A stretch of DNA of 64,000 nucleotides, taken from NCBI GenBank assembly GCA_022605955.1, contig JAKCOZ010000007.1, forward strand, positions 34,140,991 through 34,204,990, read 5' to 3'. The DNA is from Rallus limicola. Its lineage: Eukaryota; Chordata; Aves; Gruiformes; Rallidae. The notes under the pieces are model-generated. The model searched no databases. It saw only the letters and a list, made by a program, of their open reading frames with translations, and had not been told where the DNA came from. Each line of letters begins with the position of its first letter. The first letter of the stretch is position 1. A program made the translations under genes and the position numbers. Below are positions 36,590 through 49,059 of this stretch, piece after piece.

Positions 36590-36800
36590 ACGTGTTCACT
36601 TTTCATTATGATTAACTCCTCCGTCACGGAGAGGGACACAAGCATCCATCTCCGCTCGGCCAACCGGAATCACTGGCCAGCACACCCCGTGCCATTTATC
36701 ACCAGCACTTACATGGGAGAGGATGACAGCAGGTGCCATTTGTGTCAGCATCGCCGCGTGAGCCGACTGATTAATTAAAGCCACGCAGCCCCCAGGCTGC
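36590..36800. promoter_or_regulatory. candidate conserved regulatory element
   Basis: A compact unique block with many CpGs for this neighbourhood (TCCGTCACGG, CCGCTCGGCC, ATCGCCGCGTG). It has a repeated GTGCCATTT (36689-36697 and 36733-36741), an E-box CAGGTG at 36730-36735 and the homeodomain-type palindrome TTAATTAA at 36771-36778. This motif density and CpG retention are typical of developmental enhancers conserved across vertebrates. Conservation itself cannot be seen in one sequence. Confidence 0.35.
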
Positions 36801-39314
36801 AGGGAGGGCACAGAGGAGCAGGAGGGATCGTTTGTTAGCTCTCTCTTAGCACTTGCTGTCTCCTTCAAAGGCCCTTTGAGTAGAAGTACACAAATCCTAC
36901 ACAGCCTTTGGGACATAGAGGGTAATATCCCCAGAGAATGTCTTTTGGGGGTCACTCTTGGTGGAGTTCCATACCCCAGGAGGGATCATGAGGGCTTCCA
37001 CAGACTCATCCCACCTCCTGCAATCTTGTTTGAAAACATGTTGCTTTAAAAGAAGGGACAAAAAGGAAAAATAATCCCAGCAAACACCGAGATAATGAAT
37101 CGATTGCTCCACATCCTGCAAATCAGGGACCTCTATTATTCACGGACCAGAGCCGATGGATGCAATACCATTTCTTTTTGTTCTCACATTACAATTGCAG
37201 CCATCCAGTTTCACCAGCCCTCCCATGACCCTCAGTTCAACCAATTCCAGTAAGTCTGGACAGATTCTTATGTAAGTGAGACCAACACCAAACCCTGCTA
37301 TGCAAGTCCCCAAGCTGTAAGGACAGACCCCAAAGTGCTTTTTGCCTATTTTCAGCTAGGCTGGGTTTTGTAACTGCATGAACCTCAGTGACATGATATG
37401 TCACACAAGGGTTGCCTGAGGGAAAGAAGTCATTTGGCTATGAGGCAGGTCTGACTCACAGGGGATGAGGCTACACACTGCACTGGAGGAGCCATCCATC
37501 CCTGGCACAGAGATGCTGACCTACTTCCGACAGTGCCGTCGTTGCACACTCACCCACAGCCAGGCAGCTTTCCTCACTGCTCTGAGATGAAAACCTCTTC
37601 CTGATCCTGACCACTGCCCAAAACCCTTTCCCATACTTTGAGACTGGGAAGTAAAAGATACATATTGCTGTGGCAAGACATCAGCCAGCTCCCTGCTGCT
37701 TTTCAAGACTTGCTTACGTCTTGCTGGAGCAAAGGGCACTGGTTTCTCTATTATGTATGTGCAATCAAAATACAGAGATTTCCTGAACTTTTAGGACCCC
37801 AGAGGTATTGCCTATTTCCCAGGCTCAAAATAGATCATTGGCACAGTTTAAAGGTGGCTTGCCTCAGATCTTTAGCCTGCCAAGTAACATTATTTCAGTG
37901 AACAGCACTGCAGGGCTCACTCCTCAACAGTTGTGCACACCCCCTGCCCCGGTCCTACATCACACCAAGCTAGTAGGAGCCTAAAAGAAAAGCTTTAAAG
38001 TGACTTTGCTGAACACTGACTGTGGATCTTTCACTGGATTGGCCAAGAAGAAAATACAGATTTTCATATTATCAAATACCCTTGCTGACCCCTGATCAGT
38101 TTTCTAGGACATTGCAACCAAGACCTCATGGAAGAAGACAGGAGCAGCTGAGTTGGTAAATTCCCTGTGCTCCCCAGCAGTGGTGCCAAGGACACCATGG
38201 TCAGGGTCAGGATGAAAAACCAACATCTGAGCTCACTGAAGAGCATTTACCCAGATCTGTTCCCCTGTACCTGCCCCTCTCAACCTTCTGAGTCTGAAGG
38301 ATACTACAGGTCCCAACCTGGTTGTTCTGCAGAGAAAAGAATTGTGTGGGGTTAATGCACCAAAGCTGTCCCATCAGTGAGAAGGGCCAGCAGAGCTCCC
38401 CCTTAAACCAGGATGGGCATTAGCGATGCTCCCTGAAGTCTTGTGCAACCTTGTGTGCCAGGTGGGACATGCTGGTCATTAGCCACTTGGAATCTCCATC
38501 ATTTTTAGGAGCATAGATGAGGGAGTTGGCCCCAGAGCACCATGTTCCACCTGTTGACTTGTCTGACCAAGGAGACAGGAGTCAGACAGCCACAGAGGCT
38601 GAGGAACTGCAGATGCAGGTCAGGGGACACCTCATAACTTGTATCTAAAACCAAAAGCTCAACATCTGCATGCCCTGTTGGGCACTGTAATTGAAGCTGG
38701 GGGAAAAAAAACCCACAATTTTTTAGCAACTATCAAACAGAGCAGCTGGAGAGATGATTTGCTGCACGTCCTCCACTGTCCCCTCCTGTCCATGAGCAGC
38801 AGACAGGTCCCATTGTGCCTGGGGAGGAGGAAAACACATCTGGGCTGCTCTGTGCAGCACTGGCCTTGCACATGGACCAACAGAGTGGCCAGAAGCAGCA
38901 AAGGCACAGGTGGCATTTGGATAATGCTGACAGGGCAGTGGGTTTTCCAGTCAAACACAGGGTTAAACACAAAGGCAGAGTGCTCTACCCTCTTGCCATC
39001 TTCCTCCTGTCTAAAGAACAGATCCTCCACAATGTCTGTGCCCCAACGATGGAGTAAAGGCCCTTCCACTTCTCACTACCTTGCAAAGCTTGGGCCTTCA
39101 TCCATGCACGGGTTGCCTCACCGTAGCTGAACCAGTCCCAACTTTATGTATCCTGCAGACTTTGCTGCCATCTACAGCCCCACAACTCCCTAGGGGGGGA
39201 CAGGAGGGGTGCATGTCCCATGAGAACCCACCTGAGGGCTATGGTGATTGCTGGCCCCTGCTTGTCATCGCCCCTGTCCTCCCCACTTCTTCCCCCACAA
39301 AGCTCCCCCCCAGC
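36801..39314. other. unique sequence, no gene seen
   Basis: Contains the window's longest plus-strand frame (38639-39130, 163 codons), with overlapping frames on the other strand and no recognisable domain. GC content is somewhat higher than in the first 30 kb. Confidence 0.5.
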
Positions 39315-39740
39315 CACCGGCTGAATAATGCATGGGCAGTAATTTACTTCAGGCAATTCGCCCTTTTTTGTCTGCAGGTTTAATCATTGGGAGATAAATC
39401 TCCCCCATCCCTAGCTTCCCGGACGAGGAATCGTTAGGGGCCAGACCTGCAATTTATTATATTTTGGCAGAAAGAAGGTTCAGCCGCTCTGGGATGGGGC
39501 GAAAGAGGAAGGAGCTCTCACAGAGACCATGAATTAATGCTGCTAAATACTCACCTCTAATCCCATGCATTTGTAAGCGGAATGATTGCAGTTAAATGAG
39601 GAACAAGGAGAAACCGAGGCAGTGGGTACTTGCATGAGACTCAGCATGGTCAAGACCAGGCATAACCCCCATAATACTCCAAATTACCTAACGCTGCAGC
39701 CGGGTGCATTGCCGCATCACTCTCCCTTCGGCAGCATGTT
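39315..39740. promoter_or_regulatory. candidate conserved regulatory block
   Basis: Unique sequence with clustered ATTA/TAAT cores (CAGTAATTTACTTC, TTTAATCATTGGG, GAATTAATGCTG, GATTGCAGTTAAATG) and scattered CpGs. It also holds a strong minus-strand donor-like AGAGGTGAGTATT (plus 39546-39558). The pattern suggests a homeodomain-responsive enhancer or the edge of a non-coding RNA exon. The call is by texture only. Confidence 0.3.
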
Positions 39741-40184
39741 GTCACAGTACCACCCCAGTGTAAAAATAACAACCACCATTAACTCCTACAGAAAAACCCC
39801 TTCTCATTAGGTTTCCACATGTCCCAGGGTGGCAGCAAATATTGACCTACCTGAATATAAAAGGGCAGGAGGCTCTTCAGGATTAAACTGGAGGCTGGAG
39901 TTCAACTCTGCAGTAACAGCACCCATGCAGAGATGCTGGTGCTGATGTACAGAAGATAGGTGATCTCATCTCTCTTGATATGCAAGGCATAAATGGCAAA
40001 CTTAGGAAATTAACCTTTATGTAGTAAGTGATATTCCTTTTAAAATCCAAAGCATGCACTTTAATAGTACACACTATAAAAGCATCAGGATGAGAATAGC
40101 AAGGTTCCTGATGTGTTCAGAGAGTAAATAAGAAGTCAGACAAATTTCTGTTTTCAGTGAAAACCACCCCATCTCTTTTACACA

Positions 40185-40238
40185 TTTTTCCTTTTCCCTT
40201 CCCTTTCCCTTTCCTTTTTCCTTTCCTTCCCTTTTTCT
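40185..40238. repeat. (TTTCC)n-type polypyrimidine tract
   Basis: About 54 bases of almost only C and T in CCCTTT/CCTTTT units. Such mirror-like tracts can form triplex DNA. Confidence 0.9.
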
Positions 40239-40409
40239 GGATGAGCACTGTCTATTTAACTTGGGCATCAAGACAAGTCAGGGGTGAAAAGAAACTATAT
40301 CCCTACATCTTTACGCCCTGAGATTCCCAACACATCCTACAGCATTCGAACATAGCTCGACGGGCAATTTCAACCACTTGATCACAACACAGGCCTGCAT
40401 CAAGATGAC

Positions 40410-40457
40410 AAAAGAAAAAAAGAAAAGAAGAAAACTAAAAAAAACCAAAAAAAGAAG
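40410..40457. repeat. A-rich (AAAAG)n-like run
   Basis: Imperfect AAAAG and AAAAC units. It lies about 170 bases after the pyrimidine tract. Confidence 0.85.
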
Positions 40458-40527
40458 TTAGTCATAGAACCAGGAAATCTCTTCACATGAAAGTCAGTGC
40501 TCACTCAGAGGGGCTTTACATCCCAAC

Positions 40528-40605
40528 CTCACAATTACAAGGTTGGAAAAGACATTTAAGATCATTAAATCCATGACCAGTCTTTTCAGCAGCCGCACCA
40601 CATTA
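40528..40605 (-). mobile_element. CR1 LINE 3'-end fragment
   Basis: ACAATTACAAGGTTGGAAAA followed by GACATTTAAGATCATTAAAT matches the reverse complement of the CR1 terminus. Similarity fades after about 40600. Confidence 0.8.
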
Positions 40606-40684
40606 GAATTTGGAGAACTTGTCATGAAAGCACTGCAAAGCTGCCAGAGTAAAGAAGGCAGACAGCTGGAGAAATGATATCCTA

Positions 40685-40730
40685 CATATAATATATACAT
40701 ATATATATACACATATATATATATATATAT
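40685..40730. repeat. (TA)n microsatellite
   Basis: Imperfect TA repeat with interspersed CA and AC steps. It could be polymorphic. Confidence 0.92.
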
Positions 40731-41380
40731 GAAACTATATGATGCTAAGATATCCATCAAGTACATGTAACCATAGCTAACCTGAAGTGATGCTGAAGAA
40801 ATGTAACACCAAAAGGGGGAGCACATGTTATGGGAGAGAGGAGTTTACACAGCACAAATACCTATAACATGAAATGAACCCAACCTGCCCGATGTCATTG
40901 TCCCAAATCCCCACAGTAATCAGGGCTTTAACCATGTTCACAGAAGCATCAACAGCTGTCAACAGCTTTTGTCTATTGCTGACCTATTCCTAGAAATAAG
41001 GCGAGTTACATACCAACATGCCATAGAGAGTTAAGGCAAAGGCCAATAATCCAAAGGAAAATTAAGCCAGGACGAGGAAAAAAAAATTTAAAATCTCTCT
41101 GAGGGACAAAACTCTGCAAAGTGCATAGATCTTGGACTACATAGGAAAACCAACACAACTTAGCTCAGCAGTGCACTTGGAGACATCTGAATTTGTGTAC
41201 AGGCCATTCCTCCAGCACAGAGCAAGTGGGCACAGTCAGCCACTGCTCCCCCTTCACCAAACGCTACCTCATCTCTTTGTTACTGCTGGTGATTTTGCTG
41301 GAGGATCCCTTTTGTTTGCATGGTCCTACCTGGCTGCCCAGACGATCCCCACATGACTGCATCTCTGCTGGGTCATAGTA

Positions 41381-41553
41381 TTTTTCACTGAAAGAGTTGG
41401 GATGTGGAACAGGCTGCCCAGGGAGGGGGTTGAGTCACCATCCCTGGTAAAAGACACGTAGATGAGGTACTTAAGGATATGGTTTAGCATAGGACAGGAA
41501 TGGTTGAACTCGATGATCTTAAAGGTCTTTTCCAACATTGTGATTCTGTGATA
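41381..41553 (+). mobile_element. CR1 LINE 3' fragment
   Basis: Begins TTTTTCACTGAAAGAGTTGG in late ORF2, then GGAACAGGCTGCCCAGGGAG, GATGAGGTACTTAAGGATAT, GATGATCTTAAAGGTCTTTT and CCAACATTGTGATTCTGTGA. The 3' end is complete. The ORF2 remnant is too short to be functional. Confidence 0.92.
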
Positions 41554-42307
41554 GTAACTATCTGCTGCTTTCACAGCTGACCACACTGGGATACTGCTTT
41601 TACAAAGGCTGTGGCTTAAAAAGCTGCAGAAGGCAATAATTGCGGGGGAGCCACAGCCTTCTCTGGGAAAATCTGCCTACAAGCTTATTGCTCCTCTAAG
41701 TCTCTCTTCTAGAGCAGTATTTTCTGGTAAATAAACACATTTTCTTTTCCAGACGAAGCTTTTTCTTGAACTATTTGCACCACTTCTTACCACTGGTCCC
41801 TGAATTAAAATGTTCTTTTGTCTTACTCCTCCAAACCTGTGTCTACACTTCCAGAAAACAGTTTCTGTAGTCTCTCTTCAGAAAAAAGGCCTGTTTCACC
41901 AGTGTGAAGCTGAGCATTCTCCACTAGATCTCCAGCAAAGATTGCAAAAATCTTGTGCAACCATCAGATCTTGGGAGATCTATCTACAACTGGCAGCCAA
42001 ATCCAAGTGAGAACAATTTGGATCTGAGCTAAGCCCTTGTCCTGATTTGGTCTAAACTGAGCTCCAGATTCAGACACTTGCTCATCTCCTTGTTTCTCTT
42101 CTGAGAAAGAGCATAGGTCTTCTGAGAAACAAGAGAGGAAGGGAATCTCTTGATGGGTTCTCTTGATGGCCGTCAAGAAGGCAGTCATCCTCATCTGATC
42201 CAACATAATCCATCTTCTTCATTTTGGTCTCTCAGGTGCCAGCAGGAGTATCTCACCTTTGCAAAGGAGGAACTTATGATTTCCTAGTGATATAGGCAGA
42301 ATCCAAG
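41554..42307. other. unique spacer between two CR1 copies
   Basis: Nothing recognised. The two flanking CR1 fragments have the same orientation. Confidence 0.45.
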
Positions 42308-42475
42308 GGAGCTTCCCGGAGAGATGGTGGAGTCACCGTCCCTTGGGGTGTTCAAGGAACAGTTGAATGAGGTACATAGGGATGTGGTTTAATAAGTAAT
42401 ATAAGTAGTAGGGGGATGGTTGGATCAGATGATATTGGAGGTCTTTTCCAACCTTAATGATTCTGTGTTTATATG
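42308..42475 (+). mobile_element. CR1 LINE 3' fragment
   Basis: GAGCTTCCCGGAGAGATGGT, CCCTTGGGGTGTTCAAGGAA, ACATAGGGATGTGGTTTAAT and GGAGGTCTTTTCCAACCTTA, ending ATGATTCTGTG. It belongs to the same general CR1 type as the copy at 41.4 kb but is more diverged. Confidence 0.9.
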
Positions 42476-45129
42476 TTGAATCTCCGAGTCCCTTAATCCA
42501 CAGGTCAGAACAGTGAAACTCCTCTGGAGAAAGCCTAGTAACATGACTCCCGTCAAACGGCTTGGTACCACCCTAACAGTGAGGTGTCTGCATACCAGTG
42601 TTAGATCCAGAATCAAAAACCTTGTGCATGCCCCTGCTCAAGCTCAGAGGCACAAAACCAACAGGAAAACATGAAAACAGAACTGCATCTGCACCCAACA
42701 CACCATCGATCTCAAGGTACAAGCCAGGCTTGCAACAAGATCAAGGCAAAAATGCTTCAGTCTGCTCCCCCAGCAATCCTACTAAAATTCAGAGCACACC
42801 AAAGCTTGTTACTCCAAACTCATTACTCTGGTAGCCACTGCCTCTCCTCCCTGGGACACACAGGGACTCCTTACAGCATCAGGTCAAGGGGAGGCTTAAC
42901 ACCATGATTGCCCTCACTATGGAAGTGCTGGTGGGCTCCCTCACATGGTTTGAACTGAACCAACCATCCTCCTCCCAGGCAACATCTGGGCACAGTTCAG
43001 GTAACACTGTTTTCTCAGGACTGTTTGGATAAGCCCTCTCTGTTTGGGAGAAGACAAGAAAAAAGAGTTATAGTCATGACATCTGGCTTAATTACAACCC
43101 AGGTAGCACCCAGTCTTTACCTTGCTGCTAACCTGTGAGCTCTCACTCTCTTCCCATAATCACTGTACACCAACACTGCTAACATCCAATGGTAAGAGCC
43201 CAAACTCCATGTGGTTGAGGGGTGGTTTTTAAAACACACTAGGCAAGAATTTGGAACAGTTTGCAATAGCAAGACCCTGCAATACCCTCCCACCTGATTG
43301 AAAAAATGAGTAATTGCTGAGTACATGCTTAACGAATGGTGTTTCTGGGACTGTCAAGTTTTCCTGATTAAGTTTGCAATAACCTCACAGATTCTTTCAT
43401 TCTGGACACTTGTTCTTCAAGGTCTCAGTTAAGCTATAGATGATTGGACAGGTGTCAGGTCATATGAATTACCTCCAGCTTCCATTCATTAAAGTGAAAT
43501 AAGGACTTCAGGGTCAGTGAAGAAGACAAGAGGAAGACTCATTAGCCCATTCAGCCATATGCATGTTGGCATTTGACACTCCTTTGTATAGAGCAAAAAG
43601 AGATTCAAAGATACAAGAATATAATTTCATTGCATACAATGAAAACCGTCTGCCAAAACCTCCTAGATTTCTTATATCACCAATTAGCATGATAATAATT
43701 TGTGCTCAAGTAAACCATTTCTTTTTACTGAAGCAAACATACTTTGAACTAAAGAGAAAAAAAAATATCTCCCTTTTACTTTTATTCTCTACCAGCTTAA
43801 TTTGCGGCAGAATTAAGACTTCAAGTACTGGATTATCAACAATGCTTGGTATTTATGGAACCATTCAATGTCTCTAATTCAGTAGCAAGGCTATATGTAA
43901 AATGCTGTCATAAATCCTTTGCTGATGTAAATTTTCATCACTTCATTAATTCCATATTAAAAAAAGATTGGTTGATTTTTGCTATGAAGAATGACTGGCC
44001 ATAGATTTAGCTGCTAGAAAGCTGGTTAGTCAATTGTAGGAAATTTGTTGTGCCAGGTAATAAGATTGGCAAAGTTAGGAAGGCAGAGAAAAGCTTTCTG
44101 CACCTGTAGTAACACTCCAACCTGATCTGTAATTTAATTCATTTATAGAAGAAGAGAATCTACATTTATATCCTCTGGGAATCAGACAAAAAATAATAAT
44201 TTATTTCAAGCATCAGACCTAAAGAAAGAAAAAACAGTATTTTAAAATTGGATGGGGAAATCTATCAGGCAATAAGATATTTACAGTGATTTCATTCGTA
44301 TTTTCCAACTCACATCGGGGCAAATCAAAGCACGTGGTGCTTTGGCTTTGTAGAAACATTGTCTCCCAAAGGTTCCTACTGGAAAAGCTGTTTGGGCCAT
44401 AGTCACATCCACATCAGGATTGAAGAGTCCTTCTGCACAGGAACCCCACAGCTGCAGGTGGCTGGGCAAAATATCTCAGCCAAATATTTCAGCTTAGGTA
44501 CAGGCTTCTGAAGTTGTCCCACATCTTGTTGAGGATGCCAAATCAGAACTCCAGTTCATGTACACTCGCCTGCACAAAGCTGAATAAAATCAAGGAAGTC
44601 TCATTACTGCTGTAGCACCTAGAGATCTTCATCATAAACCAAGAAAAAATTATGAAACATCAACTTGCTTTGGAATAAATTCCACATACTACATTTTTCT
44701 TCATTTCCACAGACAAAAAGGACTCTTTCATTCCAAAGCAGATCAGTTCTCTGTAGAAGTTGTCTTCCCTGAGCCAGTCAAATCAGTAGGAATTTCTTTT
44801 CTTTACAGGAACAGAGCAATGCTTTCAAGGAGCCATACAACATCAGGACAGGAGGGGGTGTGTCACCTGGGAAACAGCAAGTTCTACAGAATGTTCTGGC
44901 AATGATAAATCCTTTTGCATGTGCAACGCATGTGCTTTTTCAAATATTAACATTCAGTAAGGCTGCTGCTCTCACCTATAATCCTGCCCTGGCTTCACCC
45001 CTCAAAACCTTAGAACAACCTACATCAAAACCACAGATCAGAGAGGAGCGTTGTTACTAAAGGCAAAGAGGCTGCTGAGGTACTAAGGATTAAATAATTC
45101 TTCCTAACAAGCAAGCAGTTTGTTTATAA
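42476..45129. other. unique sequence, no gene seen
   Basis: No repeat element, RNA gene or exon was recognised. Open frames are about 100 codons or less. Confidence 0.5.
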
Positions 45130-45345
45130 AGTCGAAAGCTGTAGGGACTGTTCAGTATTAAGAGTTTTCTTTCCTCCTTGCAGAGTAGGAGGCAAATTCA
45201 ATGTCATGCAATCACGAAGCCCAATCTCGGCTGTGACCAGATTGTGAATGATTGCATTGAAAACCACTGGCAGGAGGGTATTTATCTCCAAGGCTATGAT
45301 TATTATCATCGGCTAGTTAAGAGCACGCTGTTTCTTTCCCACATC
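45130..45345. promoter_or_regulatory. candidate conserved regulatory element
   Basis: The segment holds GAATGATTGCATTG, TATGATTATTATCATCGGC and GCAATCACGAAGCC, unique sequence with HOX/PBX-like ATGATT and TGATTG cores and kept CpGs. It lies about 250 bases before the palindromic motif cluster at 45586-45648, and the two may be one regulatory unit. Conservation is inferred, not observed. Confidence 0.35.
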
Positions 45346-45585
45346 TGTTACAGATGTCGATGGCAAATGTTTAGCTCTTGCCAAGAAGCTCTTGCTTACA
45401 GCTTGAGAAGTTTAAGATCCAGCCTCTGCTGGTCTCAGCAGCGCGAGGTGCTACACACCCCACCCTCCTTCCAGATCTTCATCCAGAGATTTCCAGCTCC
45501 AGAGCGCCTGGCTCAGACCTCCAGCAGGCCACAGACAAAACCACCCCACCCAGTCTCCTTTGAATCAAGCCTGTCATTTCTGGGT

Positions 45586-45648
45586 TTGCGCAAGCACGTG
45601 CGCACGTAGGAGCAGAGCAATGCTGGCGAGGGGAGATTAGCATCTCCC
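45586..45648. promoter_or_regulatory. cluster of palindromic transcription-factor motifs
   Basis: TTGCGCAA (45586-45593) is a C/EBP-type palindrome, CACGTG (45595-45600) a canonical E-box, and ACGTGCGCACGT (45596-45607) a perfect 12-base palindrome with an NRF1-like core. A 7-bp hairpin (GGGAGAT, loop TAGC, ATCTCCC) follows at 45631-45648, and TTTGCGTCAC, CRE/C-EBP-like, lies near 45688-45697. The density is unusual for this window and fits an enhancer or an unannotated promoter. Confidence 0.4.
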
Positions 45649-45670
45649 TTTGCACGCGCTCAACCACTGA

Positions 45671-46185
45671 AAAGGACTGACACATGTTTGCGTCACTAGA
45701 GGAAATAAGCAGTGGCTTGGACCACAACAAACACTTGCAGTCTGGCATCCCATTGGAGACCTTGTGACTCGTGTTGTCCCCACAAGACAAGAACCCTCTC
45801 TTTGTATTTGCCCACCCCGCACTGTAACAGGGGCCCGAGGCCTTCTTCAAAGGCTTCACATCAGCAACACAGGCGCAAAATAAAAAAGCAAGAGCTGGCT
45901 GTTCTCCAAGGATTCATCTTGCTGATGTCTCAGCTGCGCCAGTTGGAGTTGGTTATGGAGGAAGAGCTGCAGAAACTACCATGAGTGCTAAAGGGATTGG
46001 AAACGTCATGTATGGCGTAAACAGGAACTGCAGATTTACAGCAGGACCCGCTTGATCTTTGTGGTGTGGGAGAAGACCCGGTGCAGTTTGCTTCAACACA
46101 GCCTTCCTCTTCCTCAGGCCAGAAGGCAACACTCAGAACCTGCTAATGCAGACGGCACAGGGGTAAAAAGGGAGACATTTCTAAA
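45671..46185. other. unique sequence
   Basis: Moderately CpG-containing continuation after the motif cluster. No exon was recognised. Confidence 0.45.
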
Positions 46186-46405
46186 ATATTAGATGGAACT
46201 TAATCTGCGGAAGAACTTTTTCACAGTGAGGGTGACAGAGCCCTGGGACAGGCTGCCAGGGGTTGTGGAGTCTCCATTTCTGGAGATATTCAAGACCCGT
46301 CTGGACACCTACCTGTGTGACCTGTCCTAGGGAACCTGCTTTGGCAGGGGGGATGTACTCAATGATCTCTTGAGATCCCTTCCAACCTCTACAATTCTGT
46401 GAATT
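46186..46405 (+). mobile_element. CR1 LINE 3' fragment
   Basis: TATTAGATGGAACTTAATCT, AGAACTTTTTCACAGTGAGG, GACAGGCTGCCAGGGGTTGT, TTTCTGGAGATATTCAAGAC, then a 3' UTR with TTTGGCAGGGGGGATGTACT, GATCCCTTCCAACCTCTACA and ATTCTGTGAATT. This is a complete 3' end. The 3' UTR type differs from the 41 and 50 kb copies, indicating another CR1 subfamily. Confidence 0.92.
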
Positions 46406-49059
46406 GCTATCTTCTGCCAAAATGGACAGGTTGCTTTTCATGTGTTTTCTCCCTGATCTGGGCCAGCTCTTCCATTCTTAGCCTGTTTCCATAGGCAAGG
46501 TCAGGACTCCAGGTTTGGGGCTCACACCTACTACAACTACCAACTTGAAACCAGGCTTGGGAAGAGAAGATCCTGTGGACTACAGGCTCAAACACAAAGT
46601 TACTTCGGGATCTCAGACCCATGTTAACCCCATCTCCGAGAGCTGCCTGCATCTAGGTACGCAGACATCCTTGGGAGGCTGCATGTTTCACTGTGGTGGG
46701 ACAACTCCCTGCCTGACATGCAGAGGTACTGCGAGTCCAGTCTGGGTCTTTTTTAAAGGGGTAATAGATATAAGCAGGACAATATATTTTGTGTCCTTCC
46801 CAAAGACACATTCACGTGCCTTTGCTAGAAATGTCTCCCGCATAGATGAGCAGTTTCTGAATGTCTTTCTCACTGCAGCACTCACACAGTCCAGGTAACT
46901 GACCAGTCAAAAGGGGCAAGCAAGGCACAGCTCTCAGACAGTTTTGGAGCCTTCCTTTGTTCCCCTGAACATGTACCCTGCAGATCCTGGCAGTGCTCAT
47001 GTGTACAGAGCATCACCAGGAATTTCATGACATGAAATGGGAACACACTGACCTTCTGGATGCTTTAAACTCTGGTCAGCACCAGAGAGAAAACAAATCA
47101 GTCAAAAATATGATCTTCTTGGGAGACCAAAGATGAAAAAGAGTAAAATGCACCATTTAAGTCCAACAGTTGTTACCAAACCCACACATCTCTCCTTACC
47201 TCCCTGCCACTGATTTATGAATCGGATGCCTCATCCTCTGGACAGGCGCACACATGTTTCACATTGACATCGGTTTTCTTTCCCACACATCTCCGCAGTG
47301 GAAGGTGACTATTTGAACTCATTAATTCACCATACAAAGAGGGTATGTTCCCTTAGCTGGGGTCCTACAGAGCTCAGGTTAAAGGCAGGAGAGTGAAAAA
47401 GACTCCTGGTTTGGGGGAAGAACAGGAGGAGGGAAGAAAGCACGTGAAAAGGCTATACTTTAACCTGGTATGACTTGCCCTGTCCTCATTCACAGCATAT
47501 GGTATACATGTGATTTGAATGCAGAAAAATAGCTCATTACTTCATGCAAACCAAGCTGAGCATGTAAGTAACTCTGGTGGGTTCCCAAGTCAACCTAAGC
47601 TTGGAGATGTAACTGCTGCAGCTGTTTCTTACCAAAGATACCTGGAAGACTTCTGTCTCTCATGCAACATTTCACTGCATCACAAACCCTCAAACAGTTT
47701 AAATAGATGTGGCTCATATCAACTAGGCTGAAGTAAAGCACATTTCCCCTTGGCGTCCCCTCTGCTTGACCTCATCTGAGGGCATCTCTCCTCCCTATCA
47801 TCTGTCCATCCTTGGGAGGTCCCACATCTGGTACACTGGCAGCTTCTGAGAAGTAAATGAGGCTGCTTTGCTCTTCATTTTAACAGCACACGTTTTGTTC
47901 TCAAAGAGGTGAGGACTTGTCACTGAGGTGAGGTGCAATACAGTCTTGTAGGTAAAGTGTAAGGTCCTGGAATCCGAGTCCCTGTTGCTCCCTGCTCCAT
48001 ACCAAGTGTTCAAACCCCATCTGTGCTCCATCCCCATGGTGTCTGGGACCACATAAAGCACTTCTAGTCATATATACAGGTTAAAAGTACACTCACAGCT
48101 CATGCATAATGTTCTCCATTCCAGCTCCCCAGGGAAAGCAAGAGATAACCTGACAAACTTGCACCAGCTCCAGACTTACCCTTGGATATCACTAATTTTA
48201 GAGGTTGGGAGTAAGTCTGTTTGTGGCAAGCAAAGAAATCAAGAGAAAGAAGCAGCAAAAAAAATAATTGGTAGGTGGATGCATTTAAGGAAATAAATAC
48301 ATGGATGGAGGTAATTCCATGGTCAAGAAATAAATTTTTTCTAGGAATTTTATGGAAGATTATATATATAATAAACCAGAGAAAGAGGAATTATTTTTAT
48401 TAAATCTAAATATATATGTATACATACACACAAATATATATATTCACTTCTTTGTTAAAAGCCCTAATGCATGAAGGGTGCCTCCATCCCCCAGTGAACT
48501 TCGGGGTTCTTATTTCACAAAACAGTATCTGTCACCCCAAATTGTGATGGAGATTACTTGCATTCTTTAAGACTCTGAGTGCTCTTAGCTCCCACTGACA
48601 GCCCTCTGCAACTGACTGCAAAGCCGGCTCATAATTAGTAGCCATATGCCAGGGACGGAAAAAAATCTGTGCCAACTATTACTAGAATGCAGTAAGATTA
48701 TTTCCAAGGGATTTTGAGAAGCATCCAGAGAGAGGGAGACCTGATTCATTTCTCGCATTTCGCTTTTGGCAGGAAGAAGTGGGGAAAAGGGGTTAGACTG
48801 AAACTGCCAAGTAGAAAAAGAAAAGGATAAACCTGCCATGCAGACACTGGGACACAGTAGGGCACATGAGGAAAACATTTGTGTTCCTTCCTCATCACTT
48901 CCCACTGCCAAAAACCTCAGATGATGGAAATAATCAGTCCCCTCTTTGGCTTCAGTGGCCTTGTGCTGGTTTGCAACACCTGAGGATGGGACACAACAGT
49001 TTTTGCTCCCTGTGAACGTCGACAAAGTTACATAAAAATTCAATAAAATGCATTTTTAA
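46406..49059. other. unique sequence with a TA/CA microsatellite
   Basis: Two short TA-rich runs lie at about 48359-48372 and 48409-48446. The frame 48585-49043 on minus (152 codons) has no domain. Confidence 0.5.
48409..48446. repeat. TA/CA-rich microsatellite
   Basis: Mixed TATATATGTATACATACACACA units. A separate TATATATATA run sits about 50 bases earlier. Confidence 0.85.

Larger units (their letters stand above)
39741..41380. other. repeat-rich spacer without genes
   Basis: Holds a pyrimidine run, an A-rich run, a TA microsatellite and one CR1 tail, each listed separately. The sequence between them is unique. Confidence 0.5.

Noticed and set aside
38639..39130. 163-codon plus-strand open frame, the longest in the window
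   Set aside because: No domain, no periodicity and overlapping frames of similar length on the other strand. Length is within chance expectation for 64 kb of GC-moderate DNA.
48585..49043. 152-codon minus frame
   Set aside because: No family resemblance. It runs into AT-rich non-coding sequence.
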